Shown here: positions 1 to 6,646 of the stretch, one piece after another
Numbering within the stretch: the stretch's first letter is position 1
Layout: each line of letters begins with the position of its first letter
Source: CAYUYH01 sp964449175
Lineage (GTDB): Bacteria; Planctomycetota; Phycisphaerae; SM23-33
NCBI GenBank assembly: GCA_964449175.1
Contig: CAYUYH010000050.1
Coordinates: 1 to 13,290, forward strand
Direction: 5' to 3'
DNA length: 13,290 nt
Translations under genes and position numbers: made by a program
The notes under the pieces: generated by a model
Told to the model about the DNA's origin: nothing
Databases searched by the model: none
What the model saw: the letters and a program-made list of their open reading frames with translations, nothing else

Positions 1-22
1 CGGTGGGGCAGGAGCCCCACCG
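1..22 (-). terminator. Candidate terminator hairpin after the leftward CsgG-like lipoprotein gene
   Basis: Positions 1-9 and 14-22 form a perfect 9-bp GC-rich stem with a four-base loop (aggA). It lies 34 bases beyond the stop codon of the leftward gene ending at 56, where an intrinsic terminator would be expected. The bases that would carry the U-tract on the minus strand fall outside the window, so this cannot be confirmed. On the plus strand no T-run follows the stem. Confidence 0.45.
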
Positions 23-55
23 CGCTCCAGAACAGGTTATGAAACCACTTCTAGA

Positions 56-1072
56 CTACCGGATGCGGAACTCCCGCCGGATCACCGGCTCGGGGCCTGA
101 GTAGAACTTCACCTCGTACTTGCCCGCTCCGCCGCCCTTGGCCGCGATCTCGCTGGGATTGAAGGCATACCCGAAACTCTTGTGCTCCTTGCTCCAGCGG
201 ATGTCCTTAGTGGCCAGGTCCTCGCGCCCGTCCTTGCGGACTATGACGAGCTTGAAGTTGTTGCGGTCGCAGACGGGCGGCAGCTCCACGACGACGAACA
301 TCTCCTTGTCGCCAGCCGAGAAGCTGTCGGTGAAGGTCCACTTGTTGTCGTACAGCTCGCTGGCGGTGCGGATACTGTCGCGCTCGCTGATCTTCACCTG
401 CTTGCGGACCGGCGCGAAGCACTCCACCAGTTGCCGGGCGACGTCGTCGGCTGCATCGGCGAGGCAGGCGTGGCAGTCCCTCTTGGCCGGTGTGCCCTCG
501 TCCCAGTGGCGGGCCCAGGCCGGCTCGGAAGTGGCCGCGATGGTCGTGCCGTCGCGCGTGCGGATCAGGTTCGCGATGACCGATACGTTGCCCTCGTTGC
601 GCGTCCATACGTACGTCTTATAACCGGAGAGATACATATTGCCCTGCGCGTCGTAGTTGTAGAGGGGGTCCTGCTTCGGCTGGCTGTCGGTCGTGGCGGA
701 GTAGGTCGTGACCGTGCCGACGAGGAGGGCCTGGACGTTCTCGAGCTTCTGGAGCTGTCCGGCGGCCGCCTCAGCGTCGCTGCCGAGGGCGATCTGAAGG
801 TCCTGCTCGTCCAGGAGGGTCTTCAGATCGTTGCGGTTGAATACTCTGTACGTGCCGTTGGCCATCAGCCCGGCGGCGACCTTGTCGGAGATGATGTCGC
901 CGGCCCCGCGGTGGTCGGTCTGGTTGCGGAACGAGGCGACGGCGATGGTCTTCAGGTCCGGCGTGTAGAAGTCCGGCGTCTGGACGACCCATATCTTCTT
1001 GCTGCAGCCGGCGACCGTCGAGAAGGCGACGGCCAGCATGGCGACAGCGACAATCCGGCGAGTAGCTGGCAT
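56..1072 (-). CDS. CsgG/FlgO-like outer-membrane lipoprotein with C-terminal beta domain
   Basis: A 338-residue predicted lipoprotein. The signal peptide ends in the lipobox VAGC, giving a lipidated Cys23 followed by SKK. Residues 40-200 follow the CsgG/TolB-N/FlgO pattern: a strand (KTIAVASFRNQT), a helix, then YRVFNRNDLKTLLDEQDLQ near 75-93 and a strand ending LLVGTV. The last ~120 residues are beta-rich and end FRIR, possibly an Ig-like domain. The start at 1072 is preferred because AGGA lies 9 bases upstream and the signal peptide then begins properly. An in-frame ATG at 1093 lacks an obvious ribosome site, and any longer reading frame would run into the divergent gene. It is a paralogue of the product of 1290-2273, sharing LDEQDLQ. 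CsgG is a curli secretion pore and FlgO a flagellar outer-membrane lipoprotein; no curli subunit genes are present, so an envelope assembly or scaffold role is inferred. A CHAC segment is present but is not a heme motif. Confidence 0.82.
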   Translation of the reverse strand: MPATRRIVAVAMLAVAFSTVAGCSKKIWVVQTPDFYTPDLKTIAVASFRNQTDHRGAGDIISDKVAAGLMANGTYRVFNRNDLKTLLDEQDLQIALGSDAEAAAGQLQKLENVQALLVGTVTTYSATTDSQPKQDPLYNYDAQGNMYLSGYKTYVWTRNEGNVSVIANLIRTRDGTTIAATSEPAWARHWDEGTPAKRDCHACLADAADDVARQLVECFAPVRKQVKISERDSIRTASELYDNKWTFTDSFSAGDKEMFVVVELPPVCDRNNFKLVIVRKDGREDLATKDIRWSKEHKSFGYAFNPSEIAAKGGGAGKYEVKFYSGPEPVIRREFRIR

Positions 1073-1142
1073 GATCGCGTGTCCTGTTCTCATCGTGAGT
1101 TCGGTGCGTTTTCCGCCTGTTTCAGCGGGTCCCGTGCCGGGC

Positions 1143-1171
1143 ATGATACACGCCTGGCGGGCGGGGGGCAA
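1143..1171 (-). promoter_or_regulatory. Sigma-70-like promoter for the leftward CsgG-like lipoprotein gene
   Basis: Read on the minus strand, TTGCCC (1166-1171) is separated by exactly 17 bases from TATCAT (1143-1148), which differs from the consensus -10 at one base. Transcription would begin near 1135, leaving a leader of about 60 bases before the ATG at 1072. No equally good promoter was seen for the rightward gene starting at 1290 within this 217-base divergent gap (1073-1289). Confidence 0.5.
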
Positions 1172-1289
1172 GTTCCGCCGCAGGGGGGAGGAATTCGCTG
1201 GATTCCCGCCGGCCCGCGGCGCATCATACCTGCGCAATTCATCCGACTTGCGGCGGTCTGGTCTGACGGATAGTGGAAGGAACCGCACG

Positions 1290-2273
1290 ATGAGTGCCAA
1301 TCGTATCTGGGGTCTGTGTCTGTCGCTTGTCGCGGGCGTGCTGGTCGGCTGCGGGCCGGAATACAAGGTGAACCTGCGGTACGACCGCCCGGCCTCCTAC
1401 GAGATACCCGAGAGCATCCGCACCCTGGGCATTGCCGAGTTCGGCGGGCAGGACAGCCAGGACGTGGAGTGGGGCAACATCGCCTCCGACAGGCTGGCCG
1501 CTCAGTTGGACACGTATAACCGCCGGTACGACCGCTATCAGTTGGTCGACCGCAAGCGGTTGAAGGCCGTCCTGGACGAGCAGGACCTCCAGGCCGCGTT
1601 CAGCGACTCCTCCCAGGCCATCAAGGCCGGCAAGATCGCCAACGTGGACGCGATGATCTACGGCAGCGCGAATGTCACCACACGCGACGAGCAGATCACC
1701 CGCACGACCTTCGACCCGCTGCGACGCGGCATGAAGGAGGTCCACCAGACGAAGCGATACGTGATGGCCGCGGTCAACTTCACCATCGACGACGTGCAGA
1801 CATCCAAGACACTCGCGACGGTCTCGACGTTGCGGGAGTTCGACAGCGAGAAAGACGGCGGCAGCGGGGGCGCGCGCGTCATGAAGATGATGGGCGTGGG
1901 CGGAGGCGACCTGCCGGCGGCGGACCAGATCCTCAGCGGCCTGATCGACGAGTGCGTGCAGGAGTTCGTCGCCAAGATCAGCCCGCACCAGATAGTGACC
2001 ACCGAGAAGCTTCGCAAGGGCAAGAGCGAGGCCGTCAAGACCGGCAACAAACTGGCCGCCGCGGGCGAGTACGCCGAGGCGCTGGAGGTCTACCAGGCGG
2101 CGATCGCGGCCGCCCCGGCCGACCACGAGGCCATCTTCAACTCCGGCGTCGTGCACGAGGCGATGGGCAGCCTCGCCGACGCCGAGCAGTGCTACGACCG
2201 GGCATTCAAGCTCAAGCCTGAGGAGCAATACGTCCTCGCACGCAGGCGAGTGCGCCTCGAGGGCGACAACTGA
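1290..2273 (+). CDS. CsgG/FlgO-like lipoprotein with C-terminal TPR repeats
   Basis: A 327-residue predicted lipoprotein and first gene of the rightward set. The start at 1290 is supported by AAGGA 8 bases upstream and by a short signal peptide ending in LVGC (lipidated Cys21). Residues about 40-235 match the CsgG-like pattern: SIRTLGIAEFGG strand, YQLVDRKRLKAVLDEQDLQ around 83-101, NVDAMIYGSANV strand, then a strand pair and the helix ILSGLIDECVQEFV. From about residue 245 to the end there are two TPR-type helix pairs (GEYAEALEVYQAAI, then GSLADAEQCYDRAFKLKPEE), so this is a CsgG-like domain fused to a protein-interaction module. The TPRs suggest it recruits a partner, perhaps another product of this cluster (inference). 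A weak hairpin (2300-2318) lies in the 73-base gap to the next gene. The paralogue at 56-1072 lacks the TPRs and has a beta domain instead. Confidence 0.85.
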   Translation: MSANRIWGLCLSLVAGVLVGCGPEYKVNLRYDRPASYEIPESIRTLGIAEFGGQDSQDVEWGNIASDRLAAQLDTYNRRYDRYQLVDRKRLKAVLDEQDLQAAFSDSSQAIKAGKIANVDAMIYGSANVTTRDEQITRTTFDPLRRGMKEVHQTKRYVMAAVNFTIDDVQTSKTLATVSTLREFDSEKDGGSGGARVMKMMGVGGGDLPAADQILSGLIDECVQEFVAKISPHQIVTTEKLRKGKSEAVKTGNKLAAAGEYAEALEVYQAAIAAAPADHEAIFNSGVVHEAMGSLADAEQCYDRAFKLKPEEQYVLARRRVRLEGDN

Positions 2274-2346
2274 CCGGACAAAGCGGTGCGTAACGGGACT
2301 CGGCCCCGCCGCGGCCGATAGGGACAACTATTCAAAGGAGAATCAC

Positions 2347-3702
2347 ATGCCTAAGTCCTCCAAGATGATGCTGTTTCTGCTGGCTGGGCTGCTTCTGGTT
2401 CAGTCGGCTGCGTTGGCCGACGCCGTCACCGAGAAGCGCAAGGCCCAGAACAAGCTGCTGGCGATGCGAGCGGCCAGGGTCGACGCCATGCGCAGGCTGG
2501 CCGAGCGGATCAACGGGTTGATGATCACCTCCGAGACTTCCGTGAAGGACTTCGTCGCCACCGACGACCGCATCCGGACCTCGATGATGTCCTGGCTGCG
2601 CGGCGCCCGCGAAGTCGGCGAGCCGACCTACACGCCGGACGGCATCTGCAACGTGACGATGGAGGTCACGCTCGAAGAGGTGGTCGTCCAACTGAAGAAG
2701 CTCCACAAGCAGTACTACAAGGGCGACAAGATCAAGATCGAGGACATCGAGAAGATGACCGCGACCACCACCGAGAAAACGCTGCGCGAGACGGGCAGCG
2801 GCGCGCCCAGGCCGGAGTTTGAGGAGCGCGGCACGACCGTCAGCGCCGCGGCCACCGGCAACGACATCATGTCCTCGTCGGCGTGGGAGTACTGGATGGC
2901 GCATTGCACCGGCCGAGGCCGACTGATGGCCCAGCGGGCGGCCGAACTCGACGCCCTGCGAAAGCTCGGCGAGAGGATCAACGGGCTGATGATCACCTCC
3001 CAGACGTCGGTGAAGGACTTCGTGGCCGAGAGCGACGAGATCAACACGGCCATGACCACCTTCATCCGGGGCGCCAGAACGGTCGGCGTGCGCTATCACG
3101 ACAGCGAGCTGATCGTCGAGGTTGACAAGGAAGTCACGCTCCAGGACCTGATCGTCAACCTCAAGCAGTGGCACAAGGAGTACTACAAGGGCAGCAAGGT
3201 CGCCATGCAGGACTTCGAGCAGCTCAGGGTCCAGGCCATGGATCGTGACATTCGCGAGACGGGCATGGGCGTGCCGCCCGAGAAGTATCTCAAGGACCTT
3301 CCGCCCGCCGGCGTCGCCGCGGTGGAGTTCGCCGCGCAGGTGAACAACTGGCCGCCGACGATGAAGGCGAAAGGCCAGGCCGCCATCGACATCGCCAACC
3401 CCAACGCCGCCCAGGCCAAGCTGATGGCCGAGCGGGCCGCCGAGCTTGACGGGCGGCGCAAGCTGGCCGAGGAGCTCGACGGGCTGATGATCACCTCCGA
3501 CACGTCCGTGAGGGACTTCGTCGCCGAGTCGGACGAGATCCAGACCAGCATGCTGACCTTCCAGGAAGGCGCACACCGCGTGCCCGGCTCGGAGGTCCGC
3601 ATGCCGGACGGAACGGTCGAGGTGACCGTCGAGATCGAGCTTCAGCCGCTGTGGAACATGATCCTGCACTACCAGGAAAAGATGGCGGTCGTGGTCGAAT
3701 AA
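2347..3702 (+). CDS. Secreted protein with three tandem LPP20/FlgP-like domains
   Basis: A 451-residue exported protein. The start is fixed by AAAGGAG just upstream and a clear Sec signal peptide (residues 1-26, ending ALADA). Three homologous domains follow at about 39-130, 193-285 and 359-451. Each carries RAA(R/E)xDxxRxLxExxxGLMITSxTSVxDFV, a D(R/E)I element, a (R/E)GA(R/H) turn, and a strand rich in V and E leading to a helix; domains 1 and 2 also share YYKG. This is the layout of the LPP20 family, which includes FlgP of the Vibrio outer-membrane ring, with resemblance to the FlgT N-terminal domain. Typical family members have one domain and a lipobox. Here there are three domains and no lipobox cysteine, so the protein should be soluble in the periplasm or held by partners. 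It is followed after 18 bases by a lipoprotein gene, so the two are probably cotranscribed. Confidence 0.82.
   Translation: MPKSSKMMLFLLAGLLLVQSAALADAVTEKRKAQNKLLAMRAARVDAMRRLAERINGLMITSETSVKDFVATDDRIRTSMMSWLRGAREVGEPTYTPDGICNVTMEVTLEEVVVQLKKLHKQYYKGDKIKIEDIEKMTATTTEKTLRETGSGAPRPEFEERGTTVSAAATGNDIMSSSAWEYWMAHCTGRGRLMAQRAAELDALRKLGERINGLMITSQTSVKDFVAESDEINTAMTTFIRGARTVGVRYHDSELIVEVDKEVTLQDLIVNLKQWHKEYYKGSKVAMQDFEQLRVQAMDRDIRETGMGVPPEKYLKDLPPAGVAAVEFAAQVNNWPPTMKAKGQAAIDIANPNAAQAKLMAERAAELDGRRKLAEELDGLMITSDTSVRDFVAESDEIQTSMLTFQEGAHRVPGSEVRMPDGTVEVTVEIELQPLWNMILHYQEKMAVVVE
2461..3702 (+). repeat. Three in-gene tandem repeats encoding LPP20-like domains
   Basis: Repeat units of roughly 280 bases start near 2461, 2923 and 3421, with spacers of about 190 and 220 bases. 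The core is very similar at DNA level: 2509-2559 and 2977-3027 are identical at 46 of 51 positions by direct comparison, and 3475-3525 is more diverged. Copies 1 and 2 are therefore closer to each other than to copy 3, which also lacks the YYKG element seen at the end of the first two. Confidence 0.85.
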
Positions 3703-3720
3703 GCCCAGAGGAGAAAACAC

Positions 3721-4134
3721 ATGAGACTGATGACTATAGCGATTGCTTCGATGGCCGCCCTGGCCATGCTGGCGGGGGGGTGCTCGAAGAAGGTGGAGCT
3801 GACGATAGTCAACCACAGCGACGTGGCCAGGACGATCCAGGTGACCGTGCCTAATGAGACGATGACGCTCGGCCAGGTGGGCGCAAACGGCGGCAAGCTC
3901 ACCAGCAAGGTGGCCGTCAAGAACAGCGACCTGCCCGCCCAGCTTCGCATATCAGCCGGCGCGGGGGCGGCTACATCGTTCATGGTGACCGAGGACTCGC
4001 CCGACAAGTGGTGGTTCCATATCACGCACAGCGGCGCCATCGCCGGGCCATACGGCAAGAAGGACGTCCACGTCGAGACCGTCGAGGACGCCAATGTGGA
4101 GGTCAAGTCGGAACCGCGAATGATTGTAAGGTAA
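3721..4134 (+). CDS. Small lipoprotein of unknown function
   Basis: A 137-residue predicted lipoprotein. AGGAG lies just upstream of the ATG, and the signal peptide ends LAGGC with the lipidated Cys at about residue 21, followed by SKK as in the CsgG-like protein at 56-1072. The mature part alternates hydrophobic strands (VELTIVNHS, TIQVTVPN, QLRISAG, SFMVTED, WWFHITHSG) and looks like a small beta-sandwich; no family was recognised. It sits 18 bases after the three-domain LPP20-like gene and ahead of two FlgT-like genes, so it is probably an accessory part of the same envelope assembly. That role rests on position only. An 83-base gap with a strong hairpin separates it from the next gene. 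Confidence 0.75.
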   Translation: MRLMTIAIASMAALAMLAGGCSKKVELTIVNHSDVARTIQVTVPNETMTLGQVGANGGKLTSKVAVKNSDLPAQLRISAGAGAATSFMVTEDSPDKWWFHITHSGAIAGPYGKKDVHVETVEDANVEVKSEPRMIVR

Positions 4135-4151
4135 CAATGCAGCCTATCAAC

Positions 4152-4194
4152 GCCTCCGCTTTCGCTTGCGCGTCCAGGCAGCGGAAGCGGAGGC
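4152..4194 (+). promoter_or_regulatory. Strong intercistronic hairpin
   Basis: Positions 4152-4166 pair with 4180-4194 over 15 base pairs, with a single G-U wobble and a 13-base loop. It lies between the small lipoprotein gene and the first FlgT-like gene. No T-run follows on the plus strand (the next bases are ttggaattccc), so it is more likely an mRNA-stabilising or processing element, or a partial attenuator, than a full terminator. The downstream gene still has its own GAGAGG ribosome site. Confidence 0.55.
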
Positions 4195-4217
4195 TTGGAA
4201 TTCCCAGAGAGGCGAAG

Positions 4218-5354
4218 ATGAGCAGATCACAACTTGCCCTGGCGGCAATGGCCGTCGCGGTCATTCTCTGTCGGCCCGCCTGGGGCCAGGAAGTCGTCAA
4301 GGTCGACGAGAACCTCGTGCGGGTGACGGTGACCGTCGAGGGCGCCGACAAGGACGAGGCCGTACGTCTGGGCCTGCGCAAGGCCGTGGAGACGGGCGCC
4401 GGCACGTTCATACACTCGCAGTCGGAAGTCCGCGACTTTGTGCTGGTGCGCGACACCGTGCTGGCAAGGGCGGCTGGGTTCGTGCAGAGCCACGAGATCC
4501 TCGCCACGCGCACGACGCCCGACGGCATGGTCGAGATCAAGCTGGTGGCTGTCGTGTCGATCCAGGGCATCGAGGACATGTGGGGCGTTGTGACCAACAT
4601 GCTCCAGCAGATGGGTCGGCCCAAGATCATGGTCTTCGTCCGCGAGAGAATAGGCGATGACGTGCAGGACGACTCGACCGTGCAGACGCGCATCGAGAAC
4701 CTCCTGCTGGCCAGCGGCTTCCTGCTGGTGAACAAGGAGCAGCTCAAGGAGATCGACAAGAAGGATCTCCAGGCGGCGGTGGCCGAGGACAGCCCCGCGC
4801 GCGTGCAGGCGATCGCCAAGCGGTTCGGGGCGCAGCTTTTCATCACGGGCTCGGCGAACAGCACAGCCGGCCCGCGGAAGAACGTCGGCGGCGTGGAGCT
4901 GTTTCCGTATCAGTCGGAGGCCAACATACGCTGCTATCGCAGCGACACGGCCCAGTTGTTGAGCAGCATTCCGGGCCAGCCCACTCGCGGCGTCGATCGC
5001 GTCTGGCGTTCCGCGGCCAGCAAGGCCCTGGACGCCCAGGCCAAGCAGATCGCCCCGCAGGTGCAGGCCGACATCCTGCGGTTCTGGCAGGACGTGCTGT
5101 CAGGCCGGGGCGAAGTGCAACTGATGGTGGAGGGCGTGACCTTCAAACAGTACACCAGCCTGAAGAAGCAGCTCGAAGCCGTCAAGGAGATCAGCCAGGT
5201 CAACGGCAGGTTCCACAACCAGGTGGCCGAGCTGTCGCTCCAGGCGCAACTGACGGCTGAGGTGCTGGCCGAGAAGCTCGTCGAGGCTGTGGGACAACTT
5301 GAGATCACCGACGTTTCTCAGAACGTAATCAAGGCCAAGTACTCCGGCGAGTAG
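4218..5354 (+). CDS. FlgT-like exported protein (first paralogue)
   Basis: A 378-residue exported protein; Vibrio FlgT has a similar length. The ATG at 4218 follows GAGAGG by 5 bases and begins a Sec signal peptide ending AWG at residue 23. An upstream in-frame extension would overlap the previous gene and lacks a signal. Residues 28-115 resemble the FlgT N-terminal domain: a strand, DKDEAVRLGLRKAVETGAG, SEVRDFVLVRDTVLARAAGFV, then a DG(M)VEIKLVAVVS strand. Residues 135-295 resemble the CsgG/TolB-like FlgT middle domain, with KKDLQAAVAED at 181-191 and QLFITGSA. Residues 298-378 form a small alpha/beta domain that is repeated in the next gene. In Vibrio, FlgT forms the H-ring around the flagellar basal body; here no flagellar gene is visible, so a ring-like periplasmic scaffold is inferred. 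Confidence 0.8.
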   Translation: MSRSQLALAAMAVAVILCRPAWGQEVVKVDENLVRVTVTVEGADKDEAVRLGLRKAVETGAGTFIHSQSEVRDFVLVRDTVLARAAGFVQSHEILATRTTPDGMVEIKLVAVVSIQGIEDMWGVVTNMLQQMGRPKIMVFVRERIGDDVQDDSTVQTRIENLLLASGFLLVNKEQLKEIDKKDLQAAVAEDSPARVQAIAKRFGAQLFITGSANSTAGPRKNVGGVELFPYQSEANIRCYRSDTAQLLSSIPGQPTRGVDRVWRSAASKALDAQAKQIAPQVQADILRFWQDVLSGRGEVQLMVEGVTFKQYTSLKKQLEAVKEISQVNGRFHNQVAELSLQAQLTAEVLAEKLVEAVGQLEITDVSQNVIKAKYSGE

Positions 5355-5390
5355 AGCAGCCCCGCCGCCGGGCGGGCAAGGAGCAGAGCG

Positions 5391-6593
5391 ATGAAACTGG
5401 CGCGATGTCTGGCGGCAATGGCGGTGGTTGGCGTGCTGGCTGGGGTGGTGTCGGCACAGGTCGGCGGCGAGAAGGTCGTCGAGAAGTGGGTCGTCGTGAC
5501 AGGCCGAGCCGCCGGCACGGGCGCCGACGCCCGCCAGGAGGCCACCGGCCAGGCCCTCAAGACCGCCGTCACGGAGGCCTGCGGCGTTTTCCTGACGGCC
5601 CAGTCCAAGACCCGCAACTATAAGGCCGTCTACGACAAGGTCATCGCCAACTCGGTCGGGTATGTCCGCGAGCACAAGGTGGTCGAGGCGACCGTGGTGG
5701 AAGGCGTGACGATCGTGAAGGTCCGCGTGCTGGTCTCGACGCGGAAGTTCGAGGAAGACTGGGCCTCCATCGCCCACACGCTCGAGCAGGAAGGCAACCC
5801 GCGAATGGTCGTGGCGATTGTCGAATCCATCCATCAGACCACCACCGGTCCGCCCTCTGAGGTGAAGGAGAACGGCATCGTTCAGACGGCCATCGAGGAG
5901 TTCCTGATCTCCAAGGGGCTGAGCCTGATGGATCGCTCGACCGCGGCGGCCGTCAGCAAGCGCGACGTGCTGCTGGCGGCGATCAAGGACGACACGGCCG
6001 AGGTCGCGTCACTGGGGGCGCGCTTCGACGCCGACGTTGTCGTCACGGGCCGGGCCACCGTCAAGCACGGCAAGACGCTGGAGGTGGCCGAGCAGACCAT
6101 GCACCAATTCGTCGCGACGCTGAACGTCCGCGTGATCCAGTGCGATTCCGCGCGCATCCTGGCCACGAAGAGCTTCAAGCCCGTGACCTTCACGACGCTT
6201 CAGCGCGGCGGGGGCGAGGACAAGGCGCTGGCCAAGCTGGCCAAGGACTGCGCGCCGGAGCTTCTGTCGGCGGTGGTCAAGGCGTGGCGCGACCGGGCGA
6301 ACATCAAGCGGACCATTCAACTGAGCATCTCGGGGATGGACTACGCCACATGGAAGCTCTTCGAGCAGGAGGCCAAGACCATCCCCGGCGTTAAGGCCTT
6401 GCGCCTAAGGGAGATAACGGAGGGCCTGGCCAACATCGACGCCGAGTACGAGTTTGACCCCCAGTCGCTGGCCGACAAGCTGATCGAGATGGTGACGGTC
6501 AAGCTGACGATCCAGGAGATCACCAGCAACCGGCTGAAGCTGAAGGTCAAGCCGCCGGACGTGCCGGCGGCGGACGACTCGGGGACTGCTTAG
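5391..6593 (+). CDS. FlgT-like exported protein (second paralogue)
   Basis: A 400-residue exported protein and last gene of the rightward set. AAGGAG precedes the ATG, and the Sec signal peptide ends VSA at residue 22. The layout matches the preceding gene: an N-terminal domain at about 30-120 (DARQEATGQALKTAVTEACG, then VYDKVIANSVGYV and a VKVRVLVS strand), a CsgG/TolB-like middle domain from 138 to about 300 (RMVVAIVES, SKRDVLLAAIKDD, DADVVVTGRATV), and an alpha/beta C-terminal domain at 306-388. The two proteins are clearly paralogous but diverged; here the DLQ element has become DVL. The 36-base gap from the preceding gene contains a short GC hairpin that abuts the ribosome site. The genes probably act together, perhaps as alternating or stacked ring subunits (inference). 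The gene ends 33 bases from the convergent kinase gene. Confidence 0.8.
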   Translation: MKLARCLAAMAVVGVLAGVVSAQVGGEKVVEKWVVVTGRAAGTGADARQEATGQALKTAVTEACGVFLTAQSKTRNYKAVYDKVIANSVGYVREHKVVEATVVEGVTIVKVRVLVSTRKFEEDWASIAHTLEQEGNPRMVVAIVESIHQTTTGPPSEVKENGIVQTAIEEFLISKGLSLMDRSTAAAVSKRDVLLAAIKDDTAEVASLGARFDADVVVTGRATVKHGKTLEVAEQTMHQFVATLNVRVIQCDSARILATKSFKPVTFTTLQRGGGEDKALAKLAKDCAPELLSAVVKAWRDRANIKRTIQLSISGMDYATWKLFEQEAKTIPGVKALRLREITEGLANIDAEYEFDPQSLADKLIEMVTVKLTIQEITSNRLKLKVKPPDVPAADDSGTA

Positions 6594-6612
6594 AACCTCT
6601 AGCGTATCGGCA

Positions 6613-6646
6613 GGGCCGGCGGCCGCCTACTCTGACGCGCCGGCCC
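6613..6646. terminator. Candidate bidirectional terminator hairpin between convergent genes
   Basis: Positions 6613-6621 pair perfectly with 6638-6646 (9 GC-rich base pairs, 16-base loop). The hairpin lies just after the stop of the rightward FlgT-like gene and covers the stop codon of the leftward kinase gene (6627-6629). No T-run follows on either strand, so it is a weak candidate for intrinsic termination but could block convergent read-through. Confidence 0.35.

Noticed and set aside
445..490. CHAC segment in the CsgG-like lipoprotein as a cytochrome c heme site
   Set aside because: A heme c site needs CxxCH; the residue after the second cysteine is Leu, and there is no other heme-protein feature.
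1240..1290. TTGCGG...GATAGT as promoter of the rightward CsgG-like gene
   Set aside because: The spacer is only 15 bases and the -10 match is poor; it also lies too close to the ribosome site for a normal leader.
1073..1366. A longer N-terminal extension of the leftward CsgG-like gene reaching to 1366
   Set aside because: It would overlap the divergent lipoprotein gene, place the signal peptide internally, and ignore the good ribosome site and promoter that fit the start at 1072.
56..2273. A curli secretion locus based on the two CsgG-like lipoproteins
   Set aside because: No CsgA/CsgB-like repeat protein, CsgE, CsgF or CsgD is encoded nearby; the neighbours fit FlgP/FlgT-like families better.
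2332..3816. Long open frame of 494 codons on the minus strand opposite the LPP20-like gene
   Set aside because: It is rich in His, Arg, Gly and Leu as expected for an antisense frame of GC-rich coding DNA, has no recognisable domain, and the plus-strand frame has a signal peptide and family motifs.
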